Of a stretch of 64,000 nucleotides of DNA, positions 45,769-59,373 are shown in pieces. This DNA is from Lonicera japonica. Lineage: Eukaryota > Streptophyta > Magnoliopsida > Dipsacales > Caprifoliaceae. The notes under the pieces were generated by a model, which saw nothing but the letters and a program-made list of their open reading frames with translations, was not told the origin of the DNA and did no database searches. The position numbers were made by a program, and so were the translations under genes. Every line of letters begins with the position of its first letter. Position 1 is the first letter of the stretch. Location: contig CM038463.1 in NCBI GenBank assembly GCA_021464415.1, positions 116,714,790 through 116,778,789 of the forward strand. Direction: 5' to 3'.

Positions 45769-48700
45769 TGTAATACCCCGTAATATAATTAGTGTAAATT
45801 AGACACATATTAACCTCGATTAAGTGAAATTTTTAAAGAGTTTAAGAATCTTGGTTAATTATGGACCAAGTTGTAAAATTTCATAAGTTTAGTATGGACT
45901 AAATTGTAAAGTTGCAAAAGCTCAGGGTTAAAATAATAAAATTATGAAACTTGAGGGTGAAAAGTCGTAATTAAATAAAAGTTAGATTCTTTTTAATACC
46001 ACCAACTCAGCCTTGATTTAAATGAAAGTTTCTTCATTTTCATTTTTCCATTTTTATAGCCGAGAGAAAGAGAAATAAAGAAAAAATAGGTGCAAATCTT
46101 TCTTTCTATAAATTGGTCATCAAAATTTTGTCAAATCGAGTCGAGTCTTAAGGGAAAGTTGTTTTATACGTCGAGCACTATGCATGGGTATAAGAATTTT
46201 AAAGTTGTGATGGTCAGGGTTCGGGTTATCATATCAAATTTCATTCTGTGGGCTAAATATTTTGAGTAGGGGTTTAATTATTTTTAAAATACGATAATAT
46301 GATTTTATTCTATGTGAATCATCATGTTTTAATTTATATTTGTATTAAGAATTATTACATAATGAAGATGATGATGTTTTATGATTTATAAAGCCATGAC
46401 CATGTGATTTGAAACAAGATATGCCATTTATATTTGGCATACATGTGTTATTTGATATACATGAGATATTCCTTGAATGTATAGATGTTGTATATTGATA
46501 AAATTAATTATTTGATGAATTATATACATCAAGAGACATGTATAGAGATTTGTTGTAGTTATATGGTATAAATTGTTTCAAATATTCATTTGTTAGCATG
46601 TTATGTATATTGTGCATTATTATTATGTCAATCGAATTCTTTGAGATCTTTCGGTAAGCTCGGATTACTCTTATAACCTATTATGTGGGGATATATCTTG
46701 TATCTATGGTGCCGAAAGCTTCTTATGTCTATTGTATCATTCTGGGATGTGATATGATCCCATGACGAATCCGATGATGATTTTTATTGTGGCCCTTCGA
46801 CGATAAAATGAATATGTATTGATTATTGCTTGCCAGTGTGAAAATAAGTGGGGCTCAGTGCCCTTGGGTCAAAAATTCCTAAACCCCCAGGAGACAGCAA
46901 TGAGGTCGGTTGTCTAGAGCCAGCGATGAGTAGTCCGAAAATCTAGACCTCGATAAAGCACTTGTGATTCTATGATATGATATGGATGGACACGTGGTCC
47001 AATTTTATTATGATATGATGATGATCTTTTATGGGCCGAATAATGTTATATCATGATTATGTTCAGTTTATTCTCTAGGGCGATCAGATCCGTTTTTATT
47101 CTTATGATTATGGTTCAACCTAACTTCGATATCTCTTGGGGGCAGTCAGGCCCATTGTTATTATTATTATGATTCAGTTTCGGTATTCTCTCGGTATAAT
47201 GGTTGACACAAGGGAGGTAACCGGTATATGTACATGTATGCATTGTTTTATCGGTTGAGTCATGATTTATGATTAAACAGTTAATTACGTTTTGTACGTA
47301 ATATTTCCTGTTATATCTCCCCTACTGAGCTGTGAGCTCACCCCGTTTTATGTAAATAATTCAGGTATCCAGGAAACGAATAAGACTAAAGAAACGACTG
47401 GGTCGGGAACAAAGTAGAAGCCTCTGATACCGACTCATTTTTGTTGTACATATTTATATAAGGCAAGCCACAGCTAGCTTGAGTTGTTGTTTACCTTGCA
47501 ATACATGTTGACATGGTTTGTATGCCTCTCAGATTACATATATATGTATAGATGTATATTACACTCATGTTTTATATTATGGCCCATAGCATGAGTATCA
47601 GGATTATTTATTCTTTGCTATGTGATTTTCTTGGATTTATTGTTTCATTATTGTTTCATTATTTAGTAATGCTCCATATAACCCACTAGTTTGGGACAAA
47701 AACACATGATTTTAGAAAGTTTTTTTAGGAAAAATATATCCAAGTGGTAGAATAAAATTTTGAGAGTTTTGAGACACCACCTAGATTTTGTTTACATGTT
47801 ATAAGAGATCATATTGTTTTTCAAATCTAAGAATTAGAGTTTCAAACATTCGTGGTCCTGCGGGAGTGTCTTTGGTTGCGATTGAAAACATGATGAGCAA
47901 AGTAACTAATTTGCGATAAGGGAGATCCTAATTTTTTTTCAATAGTTGGTGTATTGATTATAAAATCATCTACATGAACAGGTTCACAACGAATCGCTCA
48001 CTACTGTATTGAACTATTCTTTAACTCCGTTTATGAATCACACGCACTTTGGGATCTAATTTTTTTAAAAGAAAGAAAGCTTACTTTGGCATTAATTAAA
48101 ATCCCTAAACTGGTTTTATGTTTTGAGGTTCTAATCTCTTTCTAAGGTTTGAAAACCTCTCTCAAAACATGTGTGTAAAAAGGTGTAAATTTCCCTTACC
48201 CTATGGGTCTTTTTATATAAAAGTATAGAGACCAATTGCTTTTAGGAAAATTATAACTAAAAGCATAAGTTCAAATCATTTTTGAAATAGGAAACTTGCT
48301 GTTGAAAAGGAAATTTGCGATAAAAATGATTCTGCCAGATTTTCATGTCGGATATGGTGAGACATTATGATTGTCTTATGTATTTTAGTGGCTGCGATAT
48401 ATTAATAATATTTCCATCTCGACGGAGGTTGGTGTTTTTATAATCTTGGTCTTGGAATGGTAATATATATATATCCCTATATATGTTTAAAACTAATCAC
48501 TCTCTCGGCAGTGATAAATTTTAACTTTCTCGTGAAACGAATTTGACTCGGCTGCTATGGTCCAATTGACTTTTCATAAGCATAGCATGCATTATAAAAA
48601 TTATAGCATTTTAAAGGAAAAATGATCTCAGTGATAAATGCTGGTACTAGTGCAATGTTCGTAATGAACGATTAGGATATCATATGTTTTATACCAGTAT

Positions 48701-50248
48701 ACACATATTAAACATATAAAACTTATAATAGTTGATTTTCTTATATAACGATCCATATATCCCCTTACTGAGCAATTGGCTCACCCTTTTTTTATAAAAA
48801 AACATTTCAAGTAACATGAAGATTCATTGAGGACTAAAGACGGGTTCGAGAATGATAGAGGAACTCTGATATCAACTCTTGATAAATCTCATAAAGATGT
48901 AGATATAGGGTTAATTATGAAAAAGCTAGAACATGCGTGTGCGGAAGCAAATTAACCCTAGGTTTATTATTTGATGGTTTAATTTTCAAAAATAAATAAA
49001 TAATCGAATCATAAAGTAAACTTAGAGTTCTATAGATTTTAATTCTAGAAAACCTGTTTAATCTTTTCTAACATGCAACAATTAATAAAGAAATTAAACA
49101 TATAAGTAAATACCAGAATTAACGAGGTATCCTTGCATTGCAGGACTAATACTCAATAATCCACTATATGCACAAAAATTTATAAACTCAATTAATCTCG
49201 AATCGTACAGACCTATAAAACTTGAATTGCACAAGTTGCTTGCAAAAGTTTTTACTTTCTGTGCGTATAATCCTCCTATCCGAATTGCACGAACAGATTC
49301 ACTACCAATCACTCGCCATGGTATCGCACCGTTCTTTAACTCTGTTTGTGAATCACGCACTTTGGGATCTAATTTGTTCTTTAACGAAAGAACACTTACT
49401 TTGTCATGAATTAAAAGCCCTACGATAGATTTTATGTTTTGAGATTTTGATCTCTCTCTAAGATGTGAAAAACTCTTTTAAAACGTGAAAAAATGTGTGT
49501 TAAAATCCTTTATCCTATGAGTCTTTTTATATAAAAATATATATAAGTTTTTTTAACTAAAATGTTTTATTTATAGACTAACTCCCTTTAGGAAAATGTT
49601 TTGTTTATAACTAAAAGCATAAGTTAAAATCCTTTTTAAATAGGAAACTTGCTTTTAAAAAGAAAATTTACGATAAAAATTATCTTGCCAGATTTCCATG
49701 CCGGACTAGTCCAAGCCCAAAGATGTGTACCGGTTTGAATTGAAAGAATTCAATTCCTTGAAAAACTTATTTTTCGGACCGGTCCAACTTAGAAGACCTG
49801 TACCAGTCCAAATTTGTCTTTTTAAAAACTCTTTGAAATTTTTAAAAACTTACAAAATCGATTCAAAAACAATTTGAATTTAGCTTTTCTGAAAATAACC
49901 ACCTTAGGAAGAATCAAATTCAAATACCAATGCTCATCGTATCTATTTTGATGTAATCTTCAATGCATTGCCTCAGTAGCTTGGCTTGCTTGTAATTCTT
50001 CAGATTTAATCTCGAACAACTTAAACAACTTACAAGCAAATGTGCTTTTATCGAAGGAATAAAGCCAAGACAATTTTAGACTTTGCAAACTACAAATAGC
50101 CTAACGTAGTACTTACATTGTGTATAAGCTTGGGTCTACTTGCTAATGTATAATTAAGTTGTATGATAGTTGCGTGGTGAAGATTAATATGTATAATATA
50201 ATAGATCTGAGTACTTGTGCTTATTATATGGTGACAAAGATTTGGATA
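45769..50248 (+). repeat. LTR-like repeat block, left part
   Basis: Begins TGTAATACCCCGTAATAT, a start type common in plant gypsy LTRs, and its likely right end is GGGTGTTACA at 54301, after the Helitron. Phrases such as CCCCTACTGAGCTGTGAGCTC (near 47320) and CCCCTTACTGAGCAATTGGCTC (near 48770) repeat in diverged form. The segment 47990-48340 also repeats at about 49290-49710 (CACGCACTTTGGGATCTAAT). Several old LTR fragments are probably stacked here. Target duplications were not found. Confidence 0.5.
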
Positions 50249-53200
50249 TCTATAATACAAATCAAGGAAATACTATTTACTTATTTTAACCGCTAACTTT
50301 TTTAATCCAAAGATCATAAATCAATTCAACAATCCAATGGTCAATAGTTAAGCATAAGGATATTTATTTAACACCCTCTTTAAATCTTCTTCTATGTAAA
50401 AATAATTACTTTATTAGTTTTATTTTATTTTTATTTTTTACTTTTTTTAACAATTTTTTTATAACTTTTATTTGTTGTGTTTTGGTTAATGGCAATTTTT
50501 TTTGTTAATTATTAATTAATTTAGTTATGTTCTCCTCTCTAACTTACAAAATTAATACATTTAGAATATTAATTAATTTAGTTATGTTTTGGAATAGAAA
50601 GTAAAATACATAAATTTAAAATTAATAAGGTAATTTAATATTTTGATACAAGAGCTAAGTATAAGGATATTTATTTAACACCCTCTCTAAATCTTCTTCT
50701 ACGTAAAATTAACTATGTTATTAGTTTTATTTTCACTATTTTTTTTATAACTTTTATTTTTTGTGTTTTGGTTATTGGATTTTTTTTGTTAATTGAGTAG
50801 ATAGAATGTAGAGCGAAACTAGGGGAACCTTAACTCAGATATACTAATAATTTTATTTCATTTTTAGAGTTTTCAAAATTATACTAAGTTTAATCTAATT
50901 AATTCCATAAGATAATATTTTTTATTTCTTTTTACCATAGGATTTAGTACATTAGTTATCTATGTCAAAAAAAATAATTTAAAACACCCGGAAAGGAAAA
51001 GAAAAATTTTAAATTAGAGTATCACTAATTATTCTTTCAATGGCATTTTTCAATTCTTTCAATGACATTTTTGAAATGTCAAACCAATATAATAAGATAT
51101 AATATACTTAATTACACTAAAACTATGTTTTAATTCATTGAACCTTTCAATTTAATGGAATTTATTTTCAACCTTAAATAACTATTTTTTATAGGTGATT
51201 TTATTATTATTCTCAACTAAGAAACCATTAATTTTTTTTTTGAAATTTCGTTAAATTGATCCGTTTCAACCATTAATTAAGTTCAACTACCAATTGAGAT
51301 AGACTTACAAAAAAATTTATAATACAAATCAAGGAAATACTATTCATTGATTTGACTGCTAGCTTTTTTAATCCAAAGGTCAAAAATCAATTAAATAATC
51401 CAATATTCAAGAGCTAAGTATAAGGATATTTATTTAACACCCTCTTTAAATCTTCTTCTATGTAAAAGTAAGTATTTTATTAGTTTTATTTTATTTTTAT
51501 TTTTTACATTTTTAACTATTTTTTTTATAACTTTTATTTTTTGTGTTTTGGTTATTGTCAATTTTTTTTGTTAATTATTAATTAATTTAGTTAGGTTCTC
51601 CTCTCTGACTTACAAAATTAATACATTTAGAATATTAATTAATTTAGTTATGTTTTGGAATAGAAAGTAAAATACATAAATTTAAAATTAATAAGGTAAT
51701 TTACTATTTTGATACAAGAGCTAAGTATAAGGATATTTATTTAACACCCTTTCTAAATCTTCTTCTATGTAAAATTAAATATGTTATTAGTTTTATTTTC
51801 ACTATTTTTTTATAACTTTTATTTTTTGTGTTTTGGTTATTGTATTTTGTTTTGTTAATTGAGTAGATAGAATGTAGAGCGAAACTAAGGGAACTGTAAC
51901 TCAGATATACTAATAATTTTATTTCATTTTTTGAGATTTTAAAGTTATACTAAGTTTAATCTAATTAATTCCATAAGATAATATTTTTTATTTCTTTTTA
52001 CCATAGGATTTAGTACATTAGTTATGTACGTCAAAAAATAATAATTTAAGACACCTGGAAAGGAAAAGAAAAATTGTAAATTAAAGCATAACTAATTATT
52101 CTTTCAATGACATTTTTGAAATGTCAAACCAATATAATAAGATATAATATATTTAATTACACTAAAGCTGTGTTTTAGTTCATTGAACCTCTCAATTTAA
52201 TGAAATTTGTGTTCAACCTTAAATAACTATTTTTTTACAGGTGATTTTATTGCTATTCTCGACTTCTTACCATTAATTCCCTTTTTCAGATTTCGTTAAA
52301 TTGATCCATCTCAACCATTAATTCAGTTTAACTACCGAGATAAACTTACAAAAAAATAAATAAAAATATAGTGACTTTAATAATTTATATTAATTATTTT
52401 TCACGAAATCCTGTTTCCTTTCCCCTCCCCCGTGGTAGAGCTTTAGGTATATCTGTGTACTATTTGTTTGAAAAAGAATGTAAAATTAAAAACCTCCATT
52501 TACTTTCACAATAAATGATTAGAACATGACTGATTATTCTAACTCTGAAACGACACTTTTCTGGTTAACATTTCAATTATTTCAATGGCATTTTTGAAAT
52601 GTTGAATCAATAAGATATAATGTACTTAATTACACTAAAGCTGTGTTTTGGTTCATTGAACATCTCAATTCAAATATGTATAATCCAGGTGATTTGTTTT
52701 CAACCTTAAACCACTATTTTTTTCTACAGGTGATTTTATTGCTATTTTCGATTTTTTTCAATTAATTCCCTTTTTGGGATTTTGTTAAATTAATCAATTT
52801 CAACCATTAGGTTTAACTACAATAAAGTAGAGAGAGGTAATGAAGGATTTTTGTTGTGACTATTGTCCTACATGGATAATTTAAAGGTCAAAATGTATCT
52901 TTCTCATCCAATCTAATGACTAAAGCTGTGTTTTGGTTCATTGAACCTCTCAATTCAAATATGTACAATCTAGGTGATTTGTTTTCAATCTTAAACCACT
53001 ATTTTTTTACAGGTGATTTTATTACTTTTTTGATTTTTTCTAATTAATTCCCTTTTTGGGATTTTGTTAAATTAATCCGTTTCAACCATTACGTTTAACC
53101 ACCATTAAGTAGAGAAAGGTAATGAAGAATTTTTGATGTGACTATTGTCCTACATGGATAATCTAAAGGTCAAAATGTATCTTTCTCATCCAATCCAATA

Positions 53201-54197
53201 GTTAAAATCACCCCTCATTTATTTTTATTTAAATATATTCTAGAGACTCTAGTAGTTTTTTCTCACTTCATTACCTCTATTTACTTACACTTATCACCTA
53301 CTCCCAACCCCACACTCTCCCCTTCCCCCTCTTTCCCCTTGCAAATAACTTTTAAAATTATAAAATTTTAATTAATATAATAATATGAGTATTTCCTAAA
53401 AATGATATATTTTATCTAAAACCCTTAGTTTGATATATAAGAGAAAAAAAATGAGACTTAATTTGTGACGAACAAAAAAGTAATACAAATATAGATTGAT
53501 TGGTGGTAAAATAAGTGACATGTTTTCTATTGTATGAAGCATTTCCAACACAATATTTTTCTTAATTAATTAATCTTTTAACAATGGTTACTAACCTTTT
53601 GTATTTCTTAATTGATCTTTTCACTAAACATGTCAATAGTTGATTTGAATTGTATTCATATGGCACTTTATATTTGTTATTTTAACAAATAATCTGAGAT
53701 AACCAAGTTGAATATGACTGAATACGCAACAATTGCCAAACCTACCGATGTTGACATTGGAATATGAATACGATTTATTGATTTGTGTTAATTTTAAACT
53801 GATCTTGATGGATTCGGTTGGAAAGTGATCGACAATGTAATATTATTTTGTTGTTTGCGATAAGTAATAAGGTTTACTATTGGTGGACAATAAGAAATTT
53901 TCCTTTTTAATGTTTTGAATAAAAAAATGTTAGAAATTAAAATTATCAAAAAAAAAAAATTAAGTAAGTTTTGAGTTTATTACAATTTTACGTTAGAAAA
54001 AAAAGTAAAAATTGAGCTTTTACTACCAATGAATTATTATGCCATAGGTACAGCAGATGGAAATACATAAATATTTTTTTATTCTACTATGTTAGATTGT
54101 ACACATTTAAAAAAAATTAAAAATAATTTTCATTGTCCATAAGCAAAGATTTAATTTTTTTCGCTATTTCGTGCCCTCGGGCACGAGCATACCCTAG
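50249..54197 (+). mobile_element. non-autonomous Helitron, 3.9 kb
   Basis: The 5' end is TCTATAATAC preceded by A (50248). The 3' end is CTAG (54194-54197) followed by T, with a perfect hairpin TCGTGCCC-TC-GGGCACGA at 54169-54186, eight bases before CTAG. These match Helitron rules: TC start, CTAG end, hairpin, insertion between A and T. No Rep/helicase was seen. The interior carries a tandem duplication of about 1.05 kb. Confidence 0.8.
50256..53220 (+). repeat. nested tandem duplications inside the Helitron
   Basis: ATAAGGATATTTATTTAACA occurs at about 50355, 50660, 51420 and 51728, spacing about 306, 760 and 306. This shows a unit with an inner duplication that was duplicated again. A second motif, CATTGAACCTCTCAATT, recurs near 51140, 52185, 52655 and 52940. 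The element grew by repeated tandem duplication. Confidence 0.75.
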
Positions 54198-56253
54198 TAT
54201 TCTATATGTCAACTATTCGTAGCCATGTCTATGATAGATTAATAATACTTCGGGCCTTAATTGTAAGGTTTATCTATGTTAATTAAGGTAGGGGTGTTAC
54301 ATTCTTTATGTTTTGTTGTAAATATAGTTGACATGACTAGCCACAGTTTGCCTATATGTATATAATTATAATTAAGTTGCTTTAAAAATTATGTTACTTT
54401 TGTGCACTAATAGTAATATGTTATAAGATGCTTAATTGGTTACTTCTATGTGTGTTTGTTTGATTAAGAAGAATGCATGATGTACTTTTGTAAGATACAA
54501 GTTCATGCTAGTTAATTATAGTCATCTTGTGTGATCATGTATGATATTATTTGTTTTAATTGCTTTTACCAATTTTAGCCGAGTCTAGAATATGTTCGTG
54601 ACATTCTTGGGTCTTAATTGTGTACTTAATTATGTTAATTAAGGTCAGGGTGATATATAACAAGTGTTGTTAGGAATTCAAAAATACACATATACTAATT
54701 ATAGACCTGTGCATTGCATGGGCTATTTCAAAAGGCAATGCATTATACAAAAAAAATTCAAGTCATGATAAAACAATTTATGGATAAAAACATGCAAATT
54801 TTAGTAGTAAAATTGTTTCCCATTGTTTTTTTTGCCTTCGTTTTTTATTGGCTTTGGCTTGTTTTCAGTTCATAGAAAAATTAAAAGGAATAAATTACAA
54901 ATTTCCAACTAATATATCAATACAAAATGATCAACTAAGTCAAATTTTAATTTCCTTCGTACAAAAGTCCACTAACATTGATATGCATACTTACATCACA
55001 CCACACAAACAAAAAAAACTTCAGCACATCTTTGACATAACACCACAAAGAATGAAAGACACCAATATCAGCTTTTGATGATTTTGCTCCTTTTGTTCAT
55101 GGTAGACGGAATTATTCCACTTTTTACATAATTGCATTCAGAGGCAAATGTTTATTCAACACGAACTTAAAGCATAATAATTATGTTGAAAATAAAAATT
55201 TAGATAAAAATGTGAGAGAGACCAAATCACTTCCAAGAATTTAATAAAACATAATAATTATGTTGAAAATAAAAATTTAGAGAGAAGTATGAGAGAGACC
55301 AAATCACTTCCAAGAATTTAATAAAAATTCGCAAATTAAGTGGACATATAAAATAAACATGATTTACAAATTGTGCTTCGCCTATATATACTTCTACACC
55401 AAATAATAGGTAGGTTATGTTATACCATAGTGCTTGATTCCTTTAGATTTTTGTTTTCTTTTAATAGGAAATATATCCATAAAAAAATAATTGTCAAGTT
55501 AAGCGAAATCTCGATTTGTGGAGATTTATAACGTTCTAGCATCTTGTATTAGTTATATTAGTATTCTTACACTCGCGTGAGTAATCGTTTCATAATTTGG
55601 GTGGTCTGAATTGATATCAGCTCGTAAATCGTGTGTTTGGTTTCATGCATTTTATGGATTTTGGACAACTTCGAGCTATCGTAACTTCCTCGTTTCTTAT
55701 TCGAATAGGTTCCTATTTGTTATTACTTTTAGGTTTTGTGTCATTCTAAAACTTTCATGTTTTGACTGAAAGCCAATTCATATTCCTAATTTCTTAAAAC
55801 AGAGTGCGAAGTAGGCCGGTTAGTATAATCTGATCATTCGGTAGCATAATGGAAGAGCGCTGTCTTCGTTGAATTTTTGAAAATTATCCATCCAGAATTT
55901 GGAGAGACTTCCTCCTAGGAAGTTGTAGGTCTTTGAAATTAGCTTTTCATGGACATAAAGATCACCCCAATCTGAGTTTCGAGCATGGAGTTATAACCAA
56001 AAACCAACAGTGGTCAGTGCTATGAGAAGCAAATTTGGGTAGTGTGTTTCTGGGATCGATCCCAGAGCCCTGTGTGTTGAATTTTAGCCATTTTTAACTT
56101 AATTTTCTCAACTTTTATCACCTTAAACACCACCATTCGACCCATACACCACAAAACAACATCAAGCGAGTTCTAGAGAGAGAAAGTGATAGATTCTTGA
56201 GGGTTTTGATGATTTATTCATCATAAACCAAGATTTGAGCCCTAAATCTACAT
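54198..56253. other. LTR-like remnants and a second decayed Helitron end
   Basis: No gene is seen. 54198-54301 is the right end of the LTR-like block, ending GGGTGTTACA; a similar end phrase recurs near 54640. A decayed Helitron 3' end in minus orientation lies at 54695-54722 (hairpin CCTGTGCATTGCATGGG and TTAG on the minus strand). A 77 bp tandem duplication covers about 55173-55326. From 55560 on, the sequence resembles a plant gypsy LTR, split by the solo LTR at 56254. Confidence 0.5.
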
Positions 56254-57721
56254 TGTTGGTTTGAAAACAACCCTAAAAGGGGTGAATAGGGTTTTTAAAA
56301 CTAAATGGGAAATTTAAAAAGTTTTAAGCAAAGTTTTAAGAATAAAACTTTGACTAAGTTTATATAAAGTAAAACTAGCAAATCAAACAATTAATCAATT
56401 AAAACTCAAGAGTAATTAATAAATAGCAATCTCAATCAATAATATAGCAATAAAATAAATAGCTAGAGATAGAGAGATTGAGTTTAGAAAGATTAAACCA
56501 GAGAAGCCCAAGACATTTTGTTTTTGCATTTTGGTTGTTCAAACTATACGTCCGTGCTCGGATAATGCCCCCAAGAAGTTCCACTAAAATCGATTTTCTT
56601 TCAGGTGAAAATCAAAGCTTAATACAAATATTGTTATACACACAACACTCACACAATGTAGCTATACTCACTACATTTCTCACAAGATATGCTCTCTTGC
56701 TTTATAAAGAGGCAAACTCTTTTTAAAAATAAAGAATAATTTGTTTGTGGTGATACACACCAATACAATAACTCTTAAGTGTTTAAAAGATATGAAATGA
56801 AGCTCACACTAGAAGTTATTAAGTTTGATCAAGAATAATAACTCAATAGATGAATGATTGATCAAAATGATTTCTTGAATCTTAAAACAATTGATATAGA
56901 TGAAGAATAGAGTGTATAATGATTCAAGAGAATTCAAATGAGTCTTAGATAGTGTATATATAGTTCAAGACATCATATGGCTGTTTGGAGGGAGTGGGTA
57001 AAGGTTTGGTGCCAAAAATGGAAAAAAGTCAGATCTCTAACGGCTATTTTTTGAAGTCTTAGTCGACTGAGCAAAGCTCATCAATCGACTGAGCTAATGC
57101 TTAACAGTCGACTGAGCAGCTCTGTCTGGCTAGCCAAAAACTCAATTTTTACACTTCTGTAATTTAGCTATAAAATCAATTTTGATGCTTGGGGAAGGTC
57201 AAATATAGGTCCTAAGACACCTATTTTTGGGAGAGCTCAAAATAAGACTGTTTGGATTTAATATGAATTTACTTCAAAATCAGTTTTTGCAAAAAATAAA
57301 GTTTTGAAAAGATTTAGATTCAAACTATGATTTTGATCGATCTAATACTGTTAAAACAATGTGTATAAGCTATGATGATTATCAAACGAGAAACTTTACA
57401 TAAAGAACTTGAGCACTCATTCAAATATGAATTAACGAGTCTTCGAGAGCTTAGTTTGTTTCTCCGTTTCTTTTCTTTCTTGGGCCCTTGAGCTTCATAG
57501 ATATGCAATGTCATATATGCTTTGATCAATTGTAGAGTGAAGAGATCCAATAGTATACTTGTATACTTGAAATGGTTTAATCTCTTTATCGGTTTGTCAG
57601 TTTTGTCCACATATGATAATGTTGGATTTGTGGCTATACTTAAAATATCTCAATAGCTAAATTACACAAGATTAATATTATTATTATTATCAAAACAAGA
57701 TTAATGACTTTTAGGTCAACA
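56254..57721 (-). mobile_element. solo LTR of SIRE-like copia element
   Basis: 1468 bp, the inverse of the LTR at 60570-62062: it starts TGTTGGTTTG, with GGTGAATAGGGTTTTTAAAA close to the start, and ends TTTAGGTCAACA. The flanks TACAT / TACAC (56249-56253, 57722-57726) match 4 of 5. No internal region is present. Confidence 0.8.
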
Positions 57722-58170
57722 TACACCTTTATCACTATTCATCATCTCCTACCTCCATTTCCTCTATGTGAGCTTGAAGGGAAAGCTAAGGTTTTTAGGG
57801 TTTGGAATCTATACTTTTTGAAGCATTTCAATCGCATGGAATGTCGTCAATAAAGGTGGGAATACTACTATAAAATCTATTTTACAAATTTTGTTTATTG
57901 CATTAGAGATTTGAACACAAAATTGGGTTTTTTCTTATAAACCCTAGCTTGTTTGCATATTATATGGGTTGGGCTAGGTAAAGTTTCAATTGATGATTAA
58001 TATTGATAGATTATCCCTCAAATTGCATGATTTAACCATTGAATTAATGTTTTAGCTAATATACTCAAAGATTCACGATGAACCCATATTGTAGATACAT
58101 GGTTGACTTAAAATTGAGGATTTTGGGGTTTTTGCCTAACGAATGATTAATGGAGGATTATGGATGATAG

Positions 58171-58201
<31 letters not shown>

Positions 58202-59342
58202 GTTGTAGGTATAGAATATCATCCTTAGGATTTATATCAAAAACCCACTAAGGAGGAGTGGTGCGTAATAACTCTTGAATCTAATGCCTTATATAGTCTA
58301 TAGTTAGCATTAATGATAAAAATAAAACCCCGACACACTATAGTAAGGCAATAAACATAACTTGGTAGGACGTGGGTTGCCTTGACCATAATTTTATAAA
58401 ACCAAGTGTGCCGTAAGTGCCTTCCTTATGTTAGAATTGCAACGATTAATGCTTGGATAGGTATAATAACATAAAGACTTTAATACGAACCATACGGCCT
58501 TGGTTTTACATACTTGACACGTCATGAGTTGTGCGGTACCGAGAACACACTAAATGTTTATAAAACATGGGAATAACAATATGACGATAAGGCCTTGGGC
58601 AATGGCTCGATGACTTTCTGCTGAGGTAATGAATAGTATGCAATTTTATAATTGTATATATATGTTGATTGTCATATGTGTGATGGATTATGTGATGAAT
58701 GATATATATACGTTGTTGAGGAATGAACGGTTACATTCTTGGTTATGCAATTACACAGATTGGATGGACTGATGGACTTAGCATCAAGTAACTCTCGCAT
58801 GGCTCGAAGATAGGCCTCCTAATTGTCGTCCCTGGGTGAAATTTCCTAAACTGTGTATGAAAAAAAAGATCAGTGAACTTAACCGGGTGGTTGAAATCCC
58901 ACGAAAATAGAGCATACTTTGTGCATTTTGTTTTCCGGCTAACTATGTGTCCCCGGGGTACAAAGTTTCCTCAACAGTGGAGATGGTCCTGTGTGCCACT
59001 ACTAACCAATCGGTGGGTTTCCTGCAAAGTAATGGATTACTAATGAACGTCATCTTGCTAGGGTGGCTCTTGGTGTAATTCTTTCCGAGTGTCGAGCTGG
59101 CTTACATGAAGTGTTCTCCTCATTAACTATTTGGAGTGTTATCCTTAGAAAAATGTCTTGCGTGGATTATCTCCAAATGACTTACCTAGAGAACCAACTC
59201 CCTGAGCCACTCCCCACTTAAAGAAAATATGAATAAGAGCTCTGGACCCTTCGGGATTTGTTGTTTTGGGCCTAGGCTACCGCGGGGTAAAACTGAGACA
59301 TTATGCAAGAGATATGATACGGATCGATATGATATGGTTAAA

Positions 59343-59373
<31 letters not shown>

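Noticed and set aside
45769..54301. One single solo LTR from 45769 to 54301
   Set aside because: The start and end types fit, but the flanks ATTTT and TTCTT do not match and the interior contains several repeated LTR-like pieces, so only an LTR-like block is annotated.
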